A stretch of DNA of 64,000 bases from Paraburkholderia fynbosensis (GTDB lineage: Bacteria > Pseudomonadota > Gammaproteobacteria > Burkholderiales > Burkholderiaceae), in contig NZ_CADIKI010000001.1 in NCBI RefSeq assembly GCF_902859935.1, forward strand, positions 310,001-374,000, in the 5' to 3' direction. Of this stretch, positions 11,051 through 21,070 are shown in pieces. Each line of letters begins with the position of its first letter. The stretch's first letter is position 1. A program made the position numbers and the translations under genes. The notes under the pieces were generated by a model that had not been told where the DNA came from, ran no database searches, and was given only the letters and a program-made list of their open reading frames with translations.

Positions 11051-11959
11051 ATGGCAAAGATCGGTTTCATCGGCCTCGGCATCATGGGCGCGCACATGGC
11101 GCGCAACCTCATCAAGGGCGGTCACTCGCTGTTCGTGAACGGCGCCTATCCGGTGCCGGAAGACCTCGCCAGGACGACCAGCGTGGTCGCCAATTCGACC
11201 GCCGTCGCGCAGGCCGCCGACATCGTCGTCATCATGGTGCCGGACACGCCTGACGTCGCCAACGTGCTGTTCGCCGACGATGGCGTCGCCGCCGGTCTTA
11301 CGAAGGGCAAGCTCGTGATCGACATGAGTTCGATCTCCCCGCTCGACACGCAAGCCTTCGCGAAAAAGATCAACGCACTGGGCGTCGACTATCTCGACGC
11401 GCCGGTGTCGGGCGGCGAAGTCGGCGCGCGCGAAGCATCGCTGACGATCATGGTGGGCGGCCCGGAAAAAGCCTTCGCGCAGGCAAAGCCGCTGTTCGAA
11501 CTGATGGGCAAGAACATCTCGCTGATCGGCGAGAACGGCGCGGGCCAGACCTGCAAGGTGGCGAACCAGATCATCGTCGCGCTGAACATCGAGGCGGTGG
11601 CCGAAGCGCTCCTGTTCGCGTCGCGTTCGGGCGCCGATCCGGAGCGGGTGCGCAAGGCGCTAATGGGCGGCTTTGCGTCGTCGCGAATTCTCGAAGTGCA
11701 CGGCGAGCGCATGACCAAACGCACGTTCGATCCGGGCTTTCGCATCGAGCTGCATCAGAAGGATCTGAACCTCGCGCTCGATGGCGCACGCAAGCTCGGC
11801 ATCGCGCTGCCGCATACCGCGAGCGCGCAGCAGTTGTTCAGCGTGTGCGCGGCGAACGGCGGCAAGGCCTGGGATCACTCGGCGATGGTGCGCGCGCTGG
11901 AAATCATGGCGAACTACGAAGTCGCACAGGCGCCGGGCAGCGAAGCCAAGGCGGCTTGA
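11051..11959 (+). CDS. glxR: 2-hydroxy-3-oxopropionate (tartronate semialdehyde) reductase
   Basis: This 302-residue beta-hydroxyacid dehydrogenase reduces tartronate semialdehyde to D-glycerate with NAD(P)H. It shows the Rossmann motif GFIGLGIMG (5-13), the substrate-binding DAPVSGG (117-123) and the catalytic GAGQTCKVANQ loop with Lys169. The ATG at 11051 follows a CTGGAGATT ribosome site; the frame extends upstream without family similarity. It is the last step of the glyoxylate-to-glycerate operon. GarR and GlxR paralogues cannot be told apart by sequence alone; context favours GlxR. Confidence 0.95.
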   Translation: MAKIGFIGLGIMGAHMARNLIKGGHSLFVNGAYPVPEDLARTTSVVANSTAVAQAADIVVIMVPDTPDVANVLFADDGVAAGLTKGKLVIDMSSISPLDTQAFAKKINALGVDYLDAPVSGGEVGAREASLTIMVGGPEKAFAQAKPLFELMGKNISLIGENGAGQTCKVANQIIVALNIEAVAEALLFASRSGADPERVRKALMGGFASSRILEVHGERMTKRTFDPGFRIELHQKDLNLALDGARKLGIALPHTASAQQLFSVCAANGGKAWDHSAMVRALEIMANYEVAQAPGSEAKAA

Positions 11960-12615
11960 CGCGCAACCAGTCATGCAATGAAGCGACAGGCCAATCGGGG
12001 AGGCATGCCGCAAGCGTCATCAGCAAGACCGGTGACGCACACGTACAAAAAAATACATCAAAGCGTCATACCGATTGCCATGATCTGCGCATCGTCGCTT
12101 TCACGGCAATCACAGGTGGGGCGCCCGTTCGTCGCGCAGCATGCGCGGCGCAACGGGCAAATCGTGCCGCTCTGGGCTGAGAGCGGCAAGTGGGGTCCGC
12201 AGCGGCGCCCGGCGATGCCGGGGAAGCCTTGGTCGGTCAGACGTCGTCGTCGGGTGTCCGGCTGTCGGATTCATCATCATGCTTTTTCCGCCACGCACCA
12301 GTCGCCGCGGCAGTCACGCGCACCAATAGCAATCACGGCTCGCGCCCGCTTGCACGTCCGTTTGCATTTGCTTGCAACTCCCCGCCTTCCCCCGAACCTT
12401 TTTTGACACATCGTCGCGCGCTTTTCTCCTACACTCGTTGAGTCCGGCTGCACGCGTGACGGACACCACGCGCCCTGAGTTGTTTCTGGTGATGGCGCCT
12501 GGGCATGGCGTCCTGCCTGTCGCAGCGCGTGTCGTCCTTAGCGTTTGCCTGATTTCTCAACCAGTGCCTAACCCGTGCGTAATTTTTTTGCGCCACCACG
12601 TCAGGAGAGTGATCG
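11960..12615. other. Intergenic region, no convincing gene
   Basis: These 656 bp hold only short frames with no family resemblance or ribosome site. A TTGACA hexamer at 12403-12408 and TACACT at 12430-12435 are 21 bp apart, too far for a normal promoter, so the promoter of the downstream BON-LysM gene is not resolved. The region is a plausible long leader or relic sequence; I see no tRNA or clear terminator. Confidence 0.4.
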
Positions 12616-13104
12616 ATGGGTATTCTCAGTTTCATCAAGGAAGCCGGCGAAAAGCTGTTCGGCGCCGCCTCTACGCCCGCCCAAGCCGCACCCGCCGCGC
12701 CCGATCTGGCCGCCCTGAATAAAACCGCGGGCGACGCGATCGCCACTTATATCCGCAGCCAGGGCCTCGACGCGACCAATCTTCAGGTCACGTACGACGG
12801 CACGAGCCATACCGTCACCGTCGCCGGTGAGGCGGCAGATCAGCCGACCAAAGACAAGATTCTCGTCGCCGCCGGCAACGTGCAAAACGTCGACAAGGTC
12901 GACGATCAACTAACTGTTACGACGCCGGCCGCCGCGCCGACGCAGTTCCATACGGTCGTATCCGGCGACAATCTGTGGAAGATTGCGGAGAAGTACTACG
13001 GCAGCGGCGCGAAGAATGATGTGATCTTCCAGGCGAACACGCCGATGCTGAAGAGCCCGGACAAGATTTACCCGGGCCAGGTGCTGGTGATTCCGCCGCA
13101 GTGA
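12616..13104 (+). CDS. kbp: BON and LysM domain protein (Kbp/YgaU type)
   Basis: The 162-residue protein has a BON domain at about residues 35-98 and a LysM domain at about 110-160 (QFHTVVSGDNLWKIAEKYYG to PGQVLVIPP). It opens MGILSFIKEAGEKLFG with no signal peptide, the same architecture as E. coli Kbp (YgaU), a cytoplasmic potassium-binding protein that aids growth at high potassium and under osmotic stress. An Ala/Pro-rich linker near residues 18-30 makes it slightly longer than E. coli Kbp. An AGGAGAG ribosome site precedes the ATG, and a strong terminator follows. Confidence 0.9.
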   Translation: MGILSFIKEAGEKLFGAASTPAQAAPAAPDLAALNKTAGDAIATYIRSQGLDATNLQVTYDGTSHTVTVAGEAADQPTKDKILVAAGNVQNVDKVDDQLTVTTPAAAPTQFHTVVSGDNLWKIAEKYYGSGAKNDVIFQANTPMLKSPDKIYPGQVLVIPPQ

Positions 13105-13163
13105 TAAGGCCGGCGTGACACGCCCTTCCGTATCGGCGTAAAGACGCACGCGGAAAACGACAA

Positions 13164-13202
13164 CGCGGCGCTCGGGTCATCGGCCCGAGCGCCGCGTTTT
13201 TT
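13164..13202 (+). terminator. Rho-independent terminator after kbp
   Basis: A perfect 13-bp stem (13164-13176 with 13184-13196) and seven-base loop is followed by TTTTTT at 13197-13202. It ends the kbp transcript, 60 bp after the stop codon, ahead of the convergent asparaginase gene. Confidence 0.9.
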
Positions 13203-13266
13203 ATCGAGCGTTCACAATATGCAGCACCGGCGCGAGCCGCCAGTCGGCAGAGCTAGCGCAGCCTCG

Positions 13267-14280
13267 TCAGTAGGTGTCGAACACCTTCTGCAATGCAACC
13301 GGCCCCGTGCCACCCGCGGCCAGCGCCAGCATCAGCAGCACCCGCGCCTTGTACGGATTCAGCGAACCCGCGCTGATGAAACCGAGCGCATCGTCGGCGG
13401 CGGCGCCGTTGTGCATCACGTGTCCCGAACCCACGCGCGACGCACGCACTATCGCCACGCCTTGCGACGCGGCATCGGCGAGCGCCTGCAGCATCGACAG
13501 GTGAATCGAGCCATTGCCCGTGCCGGCGACGACGATACCGCGCACCCCGGCGGCCACCAGTGCATCGACGGCGATGCGCGACACGCCCGCATAGCTCGTG
13601 ACGATCTCCACATGCGGCCAGTTCGAGCCGATCACGAACCCCGTGGCGAGCGTATGCGCGCGCACCACGGCGCGCTGGAATTCCACGCGGCCGTCCTGCA
13701 CCCAGCCGAGCGCGCCGATCTCCGGCGACTGGAACGCATCCACCGCGTACGTGCTCGTCTTGACCACGTCTCGTGCGCTGTGAATGCGGTTGTTGAACGC
13801 GACCAGCACGCCCTGCCCGCGCGAGCCCGCATGTGCGGCAACGGTCACCGCATTCAGCAGATTCAGCGGACCATCGGCTGACAGTGCGGAGGCCGGGCGC
13901 ATCGCCGCGGTGAGCACCACCGGCTTGTCGGACTTGACGGTCAGATGCAGCAGATACGCAGTTTCTTCGAGCGTGTCGGTGCCATGCGTGACCACTACGC
14001 CATCGACGTCGTCGGTGGCGAGCAGCGTATTGATGCGTTGCGCGAGCGTGGTCCAGAGCGACATTGCCATGTCTTTGCTGTCGACGCTGGCAATCTGTTC
14101 GGGCGCGATCCGCGCCACCGTCGACAGGGCCGGCACCACGGCCAGCAATTGATCGACGCCGACGACGCCCGCCTGGTAGCCGGACGTATTGGTCTCGTCC
14201 GCGGCCGCCCCGGCGATCGTGCCGCCGGTCGCCAGCACGGCGATGCGAGGCAGCGCGCAAGAGGATGTCAAAGTATTCAT
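13267..14280 (-). CDS. L-asparaginase, type II-like
   Basis: This 337-residue enzyme hydrolyses asparagine (and often glutamine) to the acid and ammonia. The two catalytic threonine motifs are present: LATGGTIAG with Thr21, and VVTHGTDTLEET with Thr101 and Asp102. The start at 14280 gives MNTLTSSCALPRIAVL; the frame opens 12 codons earlier without a ribosome site. There is no convincing signal peptide, so a cytoplasmic form is possible despite type II-like motifs. It is convergent with kbp. Confidence 0.92.
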   Translation of the reverse strand: MNTLTSSCALPRIAVLATGGTIAGAAADETNTSGYQAGVVGVDQLLAVVPALSTVARIAPEQIASVDSKDMAMSLWTTLAQRINTLLATDDVDGVVVTHGTDTLEETAYLLHLTVKSDKPVVLTAAMRPASALSADGPLNLLNAVTVAAHAGSRGQGVLVAFNNRIHSARDVVKTSTYAVDAFQSPEIGALGWVQDGRVEFQRAVVRAHTLATGFVIGSNWPHVEIVTSYAGVSRIAVDALVAAGVRGIVVAGTGNGSIHLSMLQALADAASQGVAIVRASRVGSGHVMHNGAAADDALGFISAGSLNPYKARVLLMLALAAGGTGPVALQKVFDTY

Positions 14281-14440
14281 GGCGGCGATTGTAAGCGATG
14301 CGCCGCGCGCCGCCACGCGGGATTAAACGGATGCCCGTTCGTTTCGGCCCGGCCCGACGTTCGCGCCAGGCGACGCGTGACAGGCGCGCATCGAGTCACG
14401 CGCCAAACCCGCACCGGACCTCGACGGCCCGGCGCCCTCC

Positions 14441-15367
14441 TCAAACCGCTTCGCGCAACTGCGCGGCGATGTCCGCTTCGTTCAGCTGCGGCGCGAACAT
14501 TTCGATCAGCCGGTAGGCGTAGGCGCGCAGGAACGCGCCCTTACGCAGACCGACACGCGTCGTGCTCGCTTCGAACAGATGCTGCGTGTCGAGCGCGACC
14601 AGTTCGGTGTCGCGCTTCGGATCGTAGGCCATCGCCGCCACCACGCCGATGCCCATGCCGAGTTCGACGTAGGTCTTGATCACGTCGGCGTCGATCGCGG
14701 TCAGCACGACGTCGGGCAGCGCCCCCGCTTTTGCGAACGCCTGGTCGATGTGCGAGCGGCCCGTGAAGTCCTGGTCGTACGTGACGATCGGGAATTCGGC
14801 GATCTCGTCGAGCGTCAGATTCGGGCGGCCCACCAGCGGGTGATCCTTCGGCACGACCACGACGTGATGCCACGAATAGCACGGGAACGTGACGATATCC
14901 GGGAAGCGGTCGAGCGCTTCGGTCGAAATGCCGATATCCGCTTCGCCGTTGATGATCATCTGCGCGATCTGCTGCGGACTGCCCTGGCGCAGCGCCAGAT
15001 GCACCTTCGGAAATACTTCGGTGAACTGGCGAATCACCTTGGGCAGCGCGTAACGTGCCTGCGTGTGGGTCGTCGCCACGACGAGATGGCCACTGTCCTG
15101 ATCGGCGAACTGGCGCGCGACGCGGCGCAGATTCTCCGCGTCGAGCAGCATCCGCTCGATCAGCTGATGCACCGCCTTGCCCGGCTCGGTCAGGCCCGTC
15201 AGGCGCTTGCCGCGCCGGATGAAAATATCGACGCCGAGTTCGTCTTCCAGATCCTTGATCTGTTTCGATACGCCCGACTGCGACGTGTACAGCACGTTCG
15301 CCACTTCGGTCAGATTCATGTTCTGACGCACAGCCTCGCGCACGAAGCGCAATTGCTGGAAATTCAT
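14441..15367 (-). CDS. cysB: CysB-family LysR regulator of sulfur assimilation
   Basis: The 308-residue protein matches CysB/Cbl from its first residues (MNFQQLRFVREAVRQNMNLT). The helix-turn-helix reads NVLYTSQSGVSKQIKDLEDE, and the effector domain has the family's ATTHTQARYALP motif around residue 100, which binds sulfate or acetylserine-type ligands. It is the last gene of a same-strand block with the sulfate transporter genes and is expected to activate sbp-cysTWA under sulfur limitation. CysB and Cbl are hard to separate; location beside cysA favours CysB. Confidence 0.93.
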   Translation of the reverse strand: MNFQQLRFVREAVRQNMNLTEVANVLYTSQSGVSKQIKDLEDELGVDIFIRRGKRLTGLTEPGKAVHQLIERMLLDAENLRRVARQFADQDSGHLVVATTHTQARYALPKVIRQFTEVFPKVHLALRQGSPQQIAQMIINGEADIGISTEALDRFPDIVTFPCYSWHHVVVVPKDHPLVGRPNLTLDEIAEFPIVTYDQDFTGRSHIDQAFAKAGALPDVVLTAIDADVIKTYVELGMGIGVVAAMAYDPKRDTELVALDTQHLFEASTTRVGLRKGAFLRAYAYRLIEMFAPQLNEADIAAQLREAV

Positions 15368-15498
15368 TTGTATGTCTCCGGTTCAGCCAGAGTTGAGTTA
15401 TTCGAGTTGTATCGAAACACCGGTCGACGTTGCGCATCCGTTTACGTCGCCCCGTGTGTTGCCGTGTGATGCGCGCGGTCTGTCGCTGCGCGCCTGCC

Positions 15499-16557
15499 TC
15501 ACTGCGCCGGAAATACGCGCAGTGCGCGCGGCACCGCCGTCACCCCGTCGCCAACCGCCAGTTGCAGATCACGCCACGATTCGCGATCGAGTTCGGCTTC
15601 CAGCAGATTGCCTTCGCGGCCCGCGAGTTCGACGCGCACCGAGCCGCCCAGCGTCACCACGCGCCGCACGTCGACGACGATGCCTTCGCGATGACCCGCC
15701 GCCTGCGGATACAACTGCAGATCGTGCGGACGCACGTAGGCGAAAGCCGGACCGCTAAAACTGGCGGTAATCGCGACCGGCAGCGCGGCGCCGTCGACCA
15801 CGAAGCCGCTCGCGTCGACCTTGCCGTGCAGACGGTTCGCCGCACCGAGAAACTCGTAGACGAACGAGGTCTGCGGATGGTCGTACACGTCCTGCGGACT
15901 GCCTACCTGCTCCACATGACCGCGATTGAGCACGACGATGCGGTCGGCCACTTCGAGCGCTTCTTCCTGATCGTGCGTGACGAAGATCGTCGAGATATGC
16001 AGATCGTCGTGCAGACGCCGCAGCCAGCTGCGCAGCTCCTTGCGCACCTTGGCGTCGAGCGCGCCGAACGGCTCGTCGAGCAGCAGCACTTTCGGCTCGA
16101 CCGCGAGCGCGCGCGCCAATGCGATCCGTTGCCGCTGACCGCCCGACAGCTCCGACGGATAGCGTTGCGCGAGCCAGTCGAGTTGCACGAGCTTGAGCAG
16201 TTCATGCACTTTCTCGCGGATCACCGCTTCGGATGGCCGCTCCTTGCGCGGCTTCACGCGCAGGCCGAACGCCACGTTCTCGAACACCGTCATGTGGCGG
16301 AACAGCGCGTAATGCTGGAACACGAAACCCACCTCACGCTCGCGCGCGCCGACCGTCGCGACGTCCTGCCCTTGCAGAACGACCTGGCCGCCGTCCGCGT
16401 ATTCGAGTCCGGCGATCACGCGCAGCAAGGTGGTCTTGCCACAACCCGACGGCCCGAGCAGCGCAACCAGTTCGCCCGGCGGAAAATCGAGCGAGACGTT
16501 GTCCAGCGCGACGAAATCGCCGAAGCGCTTTTGCAGGTGACGAACAGTGATACCCAT
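15499..16557 (-). CDS. cysA: Sulfate/thiosulfate ABC transporter ATP-binding protein
   Basis: CysA powers the sulfate/thiosulfate importer. The 352-residue protein has Walker A GPSGCGKT (35-42), the ABC signature [15 protein letters not shown] from 137 and Walker [14 protein letters not shown] from 158. A C-terminal TOBE-like domain follows from about residue 240. Its start codon shares one base with the cysW stop (TAATG), showing translational coupling. Confidence 0.97.
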   Translation of the reverse strand: MGITVRHLQKRFGDFVALDNVSLDFPPGELVALLGPSGCGKTTLLRVIAGLEYADGGQVVLQGQDVATVGAREREVGFVFQHYALFRHMTVFENVAFGLRVKPRKERPSEAVIREKVHELLKLVQLDWLAQRYPSELSGGQRQRIALARALAVEPKVLLLDEPFGALDAKVRKELRSWLRRLHDDLHISTIFVTHDQEEALEVADRIVVLNRGHVEQVGSPQDVYDHPQTSFVYEFLGAANRLHGKVDASGFVVDGAALPVAITASFSGPAFAYVRPHDLQLYPQAAGHREGIVVDVRRVVTLGGSVRVELAGREGNLLEAELDRESWRDLQLAVGDGVTAVPRALRVFPAQ

Positions 16558-17630
16558 TACAGCTCTCCTTGCTTGAGCGGGTGTTGCTGCGATGCATGCG
16601 TCGTATTGACGGACTGCTGGAAAGAAGACGGAACGGAACGCGACCCGGCGTGCGATCCCGATGCGGCGACGGTGGACGGCGTCGGCGGCCCAGCGTAGGC
16701 AGGCACATCGCGCGCGGCCGACAGTTCCGCCGACATATGGCGCTCGGCGAGCAGCTTGAGCCCCAGCGTCACGAGTGCGAGCAGGGCCAGCACCGACGCC
16801 ACGGCGAACGCCGCCGAGAAGTTGTATTCGTTGTAGAGAATCTCGACGTGCAGCGGCATCGTGTCGGTCTGGCCACGAATGTGGCCCGACACCACCGAGA
16901 CCGCGCCGAACTCGCCCATCGCCCGCGCGTTACACAGAATCACGCCGTACAGCAGACCCCACTTGATGTTCGGCAGCGTGACGCGGCGAAAGATCTGCCA
17001 GCCCGAGGCGCCCAGCACGTGCGCGGCCTCTTCTTCGTCGTTGCCTTGCGCCTGCATCAGCGGGATCAGCTCGCGCGCGACGAACGGGAACGTGACGAAG
17101 ATAGTCGCCATCACGATGCCCGGCACCGCGAAGATGATCTGCACGTCATGCGCCTGCAGCCACGGACCGAACCAGCCTTGTGCGCCGAACATCAGCACGT
17201 AGATCAAACCCGAAATCACCGGCGACACCGAGAACGGCAGATCGATCAGCGTGGTCAGCAGCGCCTTGCCGCGGAATTCGAACTTCGCGATACACCACGA
17301 GGCCACCAGACCGAACACGAGATTCAACGGCACTGCGATCGCGGCGGTCATCACGGTCAGCTTGATGGCCGCGAGCGCATCGGGATCGGCGAGCGCTTCG
17401 AAATAGAACGCGAGACCCTTGTTCAACGCCTGGTAGAACACGGCCACCAGCGGCACGACCAGGAACAGTGCGAGAAACAGCAGCGCGATGCCGGTCAGCA
17501 GCCAGCGCACCACGGGCCGCTCGGTCACCGGATCGGGCCGGCGCGCGACGTTCAGCGGCGCATGCGCGGCCACGGCCGCGGTCACGCTCTGCGCCGCACG
17601 GTTCACGTCATGCTCGGGACGGCGGCTCAT
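16557..17630 (-). CDS. cysW: Sulfate ABC transporter permease CysW
   Basis: CysW is one of two inner-membrane subunits of the sulfate importer. The 357-residue protein starts [13 protein letters not shown] at 17630, in a 4-bp ATGA overlap with cysT. Six membrane segments and the ABC-permease EAA loop ([21 protein letters not shown]) are visible. The C-terminal tail of about 60 residues ([19 protein letters not shown] and on), rich in Ser, Gln and His, is longer than in E. coli CysW and looks unstructured. Confidence 0.96.
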   Translation of the reverse strand: MSRRPEHDVNRAAQSVTAAVAAHAPLNVARRPDPVTERPVVRWLLTGIALLFLALFLVVPLVAVFYQALNKGLAFYFEALADPDALAAIKLTVMTAAIAVPLNLVFGLVASWCIAKFEFRGKALLTTLIDLPFSVSPVISGLIYVLMFGAQGWFGPWLQAHDVQIIFAVPGIVMATIFVTFPFVARELIPLMQAQGNDEEEAAHVLGASGWQIFRRVTLPNIKWGLLYGVILCNARAMGEFGAVSVVSGHIRGQTDTMPLHVEILYNEYNFSAAFAVASVLALLALVTLGLKLLAERHMSAELSAARDVPAYAGPPTPSTVAASGSHAGSRSVPSSFQQSVNTTHASQQHPLKQGEL

Positions 17631-18526
17631 TGCGCACCTCCGCCGATCGCCGCCACGCCGGTTGCCGTGCCGGGCGCCGGGCCCGCGCTGCCGCGGCTCG
17701 TGCGGCGCTGCAAGTACCATTGCAAGGTATTGACGAACAGCAGCATCAGGAACGACACCACCAGCATCACCACCGCCAGCGCGGTCGCGCCGGCGTAGTC
17801 GTACTGCTCGAGCTTGGTGATGATCAGAAGCGAGGTGATTTCCGATTTCATCGGCACGTTGCCGGCGATGAAGATCACCGAGCCGTATTCGCCGAGCGCA
17901 CGCGCGAACGCGAGCGCGAAACCCGTCAGGAGCGCCGGGAACACCGCCGGCAGCACGACACGGCGAAACGTCAGCCAGCGCGTCGCGCCGAGGCACGCGG
18001 CGGCCTCTTCCTGCTCGCGCTCGAACTCTTCGAGCACCGGTTGCACCGTGCGCACGACGAACGGCAAGCCGATGAAGGTCAGCGCGACCAGCACACCCGC
18101 CGGCGTGAAGGCGATCTTGATGCCGAGCGGTTCGAGAAACTGCCCGATCCAGCCGTTGCCCGAGTACACCGCCGCGAGCGAAATGCCGGCGACCGACGTG
18201 GGCAGCGCGAACGGCAGATCGACCACCGCGTCGACGATGCGCTTGAAGGGGAACGTGTAACGCACCAGCACCCACGCCACCAGAAAGCCGAACACCGCGT
18301 TGATCAGCGCGCCGCCGAGCGCCGAGAAGAACGTCAGCCGGTACGACGCGAGCACCCGCGGCGACGTGACCGCGCGCACGAACTGGTCCCAGTCGAGCGT
18401 CGCGGTCTTGAGAAAGGTCGCCGCAAGCGGAATCAGCACCACGAGGCTCAGATAAGCCACCGTGATGCCGAGTGTCAGGCCAAAGCCGGGCAATGCGCTC
18501 GGCTTTCGGAAGGTCAACGTCGTCAT
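17627..18526 (-). CDS. cysT: Sulfate ABC transporter permease CysT
   Basis: CysT (CysU) is the second inner-membrane subunit. The 299-residue protein starts [19 protein letters not shown] at 18526. It has six membrane segments and the EAA motif [21 protein letters not shown]. The frame stays open upstream to 18649 but the earlier part lacks similarity. It overlaps cysW by 4 bp and is separated from sbp by about 150 bp containing stem-loops. Confidence 0.96.
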   Translation of the reverse strand: MTTLTFRKPSALPGFGLTLGITVAYLSLVVLIPLAATFLKTATLDWDQFVRAVTSPRVLASYRLTFFSALGGALINAVFGFLVAWVLVRYTFPFKRIVDAVVDLPFALPTSVAGISLAAVYSGNGWIGQFLEPLGIKIAFTPAGVLVALTFIGLPFVVRTVQPVLEEFEREQEEAAACLGATRWLTFRRVVLPAVFPALLTGFALAFARALGEYGSVIFIAGNVPMKSEITSLLIITKLEQYDYAGATALAVVMLVVSFLMLLFVNTLQWYLQRRTSRGSAGPAPGTATGVAAIGGGAQ

Positions 18527-18598
18527 GCTGGATACTCGTTCAGGTTGATGCTGGCGTTTGATCTTCGGCCAACGGGTCCGGATTCCGGTTGGCCAGAT

Positions 18599-18617
18599 GC
18601 GCGCCCACTGGGCGCGC
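18599..18617 (-). repeat. Stem-loop between sbp and cysT
   Basis: An 8-bp perfect inverted repeat, GCGCGCCC against GGGCGCGC with a three-base loop, lies in the gap between sbp and cysT; an imperfect second hairpin (GGCCAAC... against ...GTTGGCC) precedes it at about 18568-18594. Neither is followed by a T run on the minus strand. Such structures often stabilise the upstream binding-protein mRNA or cause partial termination. Confidence 0.5.
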
Positions 18618-18674
18618 CCGGGAAGTGGCGCGCCGCCGCGCCGGTGCATCGATGCCGGTTAGGGCATCGACAGG

Positions 18675-19706
18675 TTATTGAGGCTGGTAGATCGAGTCGA
18701 ACACACCGCCGTCGGCAAAGTGCGTCTTCTGCGCATTGGCCCAGCCGCCGAACGAATCGTCCACCGTGTATAGCTTCAGCTTCGGAAACTTCGCGGTCAG
18801 GTCGGCCGGCACCTTGTTCGAACGCGGACGGTAGAAGTTGCGCGCGGCGATCTCCTGGCCTTCCTCGCTATACAGGAAGTTCAGATACGCCTCGGCCAGC
18901 TTGCGCGTGCCGCGCTTGTCGACGACCTTGTCCACCACCGCCACCGGCGGCTCGGCCAGAATGCTCACCGACGGCACGACGATTTCAAACTTGTCCGGAC
19001 CGAACTCCTTCAGCGACAGGAACGCTTCGTTTTCCCACGCGATCAGCACGTCGCCGATGCCACGCTGCACGAAGCTGGTAGTCGCGCCACGCGCGCCCGA
19101 GTCCAGCACACCGGCGTTCTTATACAGCTTGCCGACGAATTCCTTCGCTTTCTGGGCATTGCCGCCCGGCTGATGTTCCGCGTACGCCCACGCCGCGAGG
19201 TAGTTCCAGCGCGCGCCGCCCGAGGTCTTCGGATTCGGCGTGACGATCGACACACCCGGCTTGGTCAGATCGTCCCAGTCCTTGATGTGCTTCGGGTTGC
19301 CCTTGCGCACGAGGAACACGATCGTCGACGTGTACGGCGACGCGTTGTCCGGCAAGCGCTTTTGCCAGCCCTTGTCGAGCAGCCCCTTGCCGGCGAGCGC
19401 ATCGATGTCGTAGGCGAGCGCGAGGGTGACGACGTCCGCCTGCAGGCCGTCGAGCACCGAGCGCGCCTGCGCGCCGGAACCGCCGTGCGACTGCTTGAAG
19501 GTGATCGTCTCGCCGGTCTTCGTTTTCCATTCCTTGCCGAACGCCTGGTTGACCTCCTGATACAGCTCGCGCGTCGGGTCGTAGGAAACGTTCAGCAGCG
19601 TGGTGTCGGCCGCATGCGCCGGTGTCATCGCGCCGGCCGCGCCGAACGCGAGCGCCGCGATGAATTGCTTCGTTTTGCGAGCCAGCCCCGTGTGTCGATG
19701 ATTCAT
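18675..19706 (-). CDS. sbp: Sulfate ABC transporter periplasmic binding protein
   Basis: This 343-residue protein has a Sec signal peptide with likely cleavage after AHA near residue 32. The mature part begins [20 protein letters not shown], the signature of Sbp/CysP, and includes [18 protein letters not shown] and the conserved [13 protein letters not shown] segment. It delivers sulfate to CysTWA. It is the first gene of the operon, and a 300-bp divergent region with lexA lies upstream. Confidence 0.96.
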   Translation of the reverse strand: MNHRHTGLARKTKQFIAALAFGAAGAMTPAHAADTTLLNVSYDPTRELYQEVNQAFGKEWKTKTGETITFKQSHGGSGAQARSVLDGLQADVVTLALAYDIDALAGKGLLDKGWQKRLPDNASPYTSTIVFLVRKGNPKHIKDWDDLTKPGVSIVTPNPKTSGGARWNYLAAWAYAEHQPGGNAQKAKEFVGKLYKNAGVLDSGARGATTSFVQRGIGDVLIAWENEAFLSLKEFGPDKFEIVVPSVSILAEPPVAVVDKVVDKRGTRKLAEAYLNFLYSEEGQEIAARNFYRPRSNKVPADLTAKFPKLKLYTVDDSFGGWANAQKTHFADGGVFDSIYQPQ

Positions 19707-19972
19707 GTCTTTCTCCGCGTGTGGTGCGCTGAAACCAGCGTGGTGTTGTTCTGCGTCGCGGTCACGTGCACATGAGCGGCAACTGGAAGGCAGTCTATCG
19801 AAGCCCTTTCATCATTAAAAATAATGTTTCTTCATTCTTTAATACGCAAAAGTGGTAATGACAGCTGGATAAGGCGTTGCGGCAGGAAAACGGGTGCTTT
19901 AACGCCGATCACGAGCGCCGCGGCGGCACCCAGGGTCACGAACTTAAAGTAAAGCTTGAATTGCGCCGAATA
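19707..19972. promoter_or_regulatory. Divergent sbp/lexA regulatory region
   Basis: The stretch nearest sbp contains an AT-rich block at 19808-19850 (CATTAAAAATAATGTTTCTTCATTCT lies within it, read in two overlapping parts) that is a good candidate for CysB binding and the minus-strand sbp promoter, as CysB sites are AT-rich and degenerate. On the lexA side, TTGAAT at 19956-19961 and TATAAA at 19977-19982 form a possible promoter with a 15-bp spacer. Assignments are inferred. Confidence 0.4.
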
Positions 19973-19988
19973 CTGTATAAAAATACAG
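19973..19988. promoter_or_regulatory. LexA SOS box 1
   Basis: CTGTATAAAAATACAG is a perfect CTGT-N8-ACAG LexA operator. It overlaps the probable -10 element of the lexA promoter, so LexA binding would block transcription of its own gene. Confidence 0.9.
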
Positions 19989-19992
19989 TCAC

Positions 19993-20008
19993 CTGTTCAT
20001 ACATACAG
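19993..20008. promoter_or_regulatory. LexA SOS box 2
   Basis: CTGTTCATACATACAG is a second CTGT-N8-ACAG operator, four bases after the first and five bases before the lexA ATG. It occupies the position where a ribosome site would be expected, and no clear Shine-Dalgarno sequence is seen. Confidence 0.88.
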
Positions 20009-20013
20009 TGGCC

Positions 20014-20664
20014 ATGACAAAACTCACCGCACGACAGCAGCAGGTTTTCGATCTGATTCGCCGGGCGATCGAACGCACCGGCTTCCCGCCCACCCGAGCG
20101 GAAATTGCCGCCGAGCTGGGCTTCAGCTCGGCCAACTCGGCAGAAGAACATTTGCGCGCGCTCGCTCGCAAGGGTGTGATCGAACTCGCCGCCGGCGCGT
20201 CACGCGGTATTCGCCTGTTGGCGGGCCCGGAAGATTCACCGCATCAGTTCACGCTGCCGCACTCGAGCATCATGCAGCTATCGCTGCCGCTGATCGGCCG
20301 GGTGGCTGCCGGCAGCCCGATCCTCGCGCAGGAACATATCTCGCAGCACTTCGCGTGCGATCCGGCGCTGTTCTCGAGCAAGCCCGACTACCTGTTGAAG
20401 GTGCGCGGGCTGTCCATGCGCGACGCGGGCATCTTCGACGGCGATCTGCTCGCGGTGCAAAAGAAGAGCGAGGCGAAAGACGGTCAGATCATCATCGCCC
20501 GGCTTGGCGACGACGTCACGGTCAAGCGCCTGAAGCGTCGGCCGAACGGCCTCGAGCTGATCGCGGAGAACCCCGATTACGAGAACATTTTCGTTGAAAC
20601 CGGCAGTGCGGAATTCGCGCTGGAGGGCATCGCCGTGGGGCTGATCCGCCCTGGCGAGTTCTAA
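20014..20664 (+). CDS. lexA: SOS repressor LexA
   Basis: LexA represses DNA-damage genes and cleaves itself when RecA filaments form. From the ATG at 20014 it has 216 residues. The N-terminal winged helix contains [22 protein letters not shown]; the self-cleavage bond is Ala99-Gly100 in GRVAAGSP; the catalytic dyad is Ser134 (GLSM) and Lys171 (VKRL). A GTG at 20008 would add two residues but lies within the operator. Two tandem operators precede the gene, so it is autoregulated. Confidence 0.97.
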   Translation: MTKLTARQQQVFDLIRRAIERTGFPPTRAEIAAELGFSSANSAEEHLRALARKGVIELAAGASRGIRLLAGPEDSPHQFTLPHSSIMQLSLPLIGRVAAGSPILAQEHISQHFACDPALFSSKPDYLLKVRGLSMRDAGIFDGDLLAVQKKSEAKDGQIIIARLGDDVTVKRLKRRPNGLELIAENPDYENIFVETGSAEFALEGIAVGLIRPGEF

Positions 20665-20725
20665 GCCACCGCGCCTGTTCGCTTAATCCCACGCCGCATC
20701 AACACTGCATCGCCTGGAGAGACTC

Positions 20726-21070
20726 ATGGAACGCCTTGCCCGCCTGCTGCCCTTTCGCCAGTTCGGCCGTTTGCGCCATTTGCGCAATCTGGTGCCTTGC
20801 TCATTGATCGAAGCACCGGCTCAGGACTGCGCGTCGCTGTTCGACGCGCCCGCTGATACAGCGAGCCTGCCGTCGTCGTTGCCGGCGTTTGCCCGTGTGT
20901 CGTTGAACTCCGGGTTGAATACGGCGGAGCCTGCACGGCGCGCGCCGGTGCGCGTCTATCATGGACCGTCGCGACTGATCATGGTGGGCACGGTCGACGC
21001 GGTGTGCCGCATGATCGACCGTTGCATTGCCGATGAAGCCAATGTGCATGGTGCGGTCTTCGAATCGTGA
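20726..21070 (+). CDS. Hypothetical protein downstream of lexA
   Basis: I do not recognise this 114-residue protein. A GGAGAG ribosome site precedes the ATG, 61 bp after lexA and with no terminator between them, so cotranscription under SOS control is plausible. The N-terminal part is basic and Leu/Arg-rich (RLLPFRQFGRLRHLRNL), the middle is Ser/Pro/Ala-rich, and the C-terminal RVYHGPSRLIMVGTVDAVCR looks like the ordered, conserved part. In pseudomonads the cell-division inhibitor sulA follows lexA, but I see no SulA motif here. Confidence 0.7.
   Translation: MERLARLLPFRQFGRLRHLRNLVPCSLIEAPAQDCASLFDAPADTASLPSSLPAFARVSLNSGLNTAEPARRAPVRVYHGPSRLIMVGTVDAVCRMIDRCIADEANVHGAVFES

Noticed and set aside
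12403..12435. TTGACA and TACACT elements before the BON-LysM gene as a sigma-70 promoter
   Set aside because: The 21-bp spacer is too long for a normal promoter.
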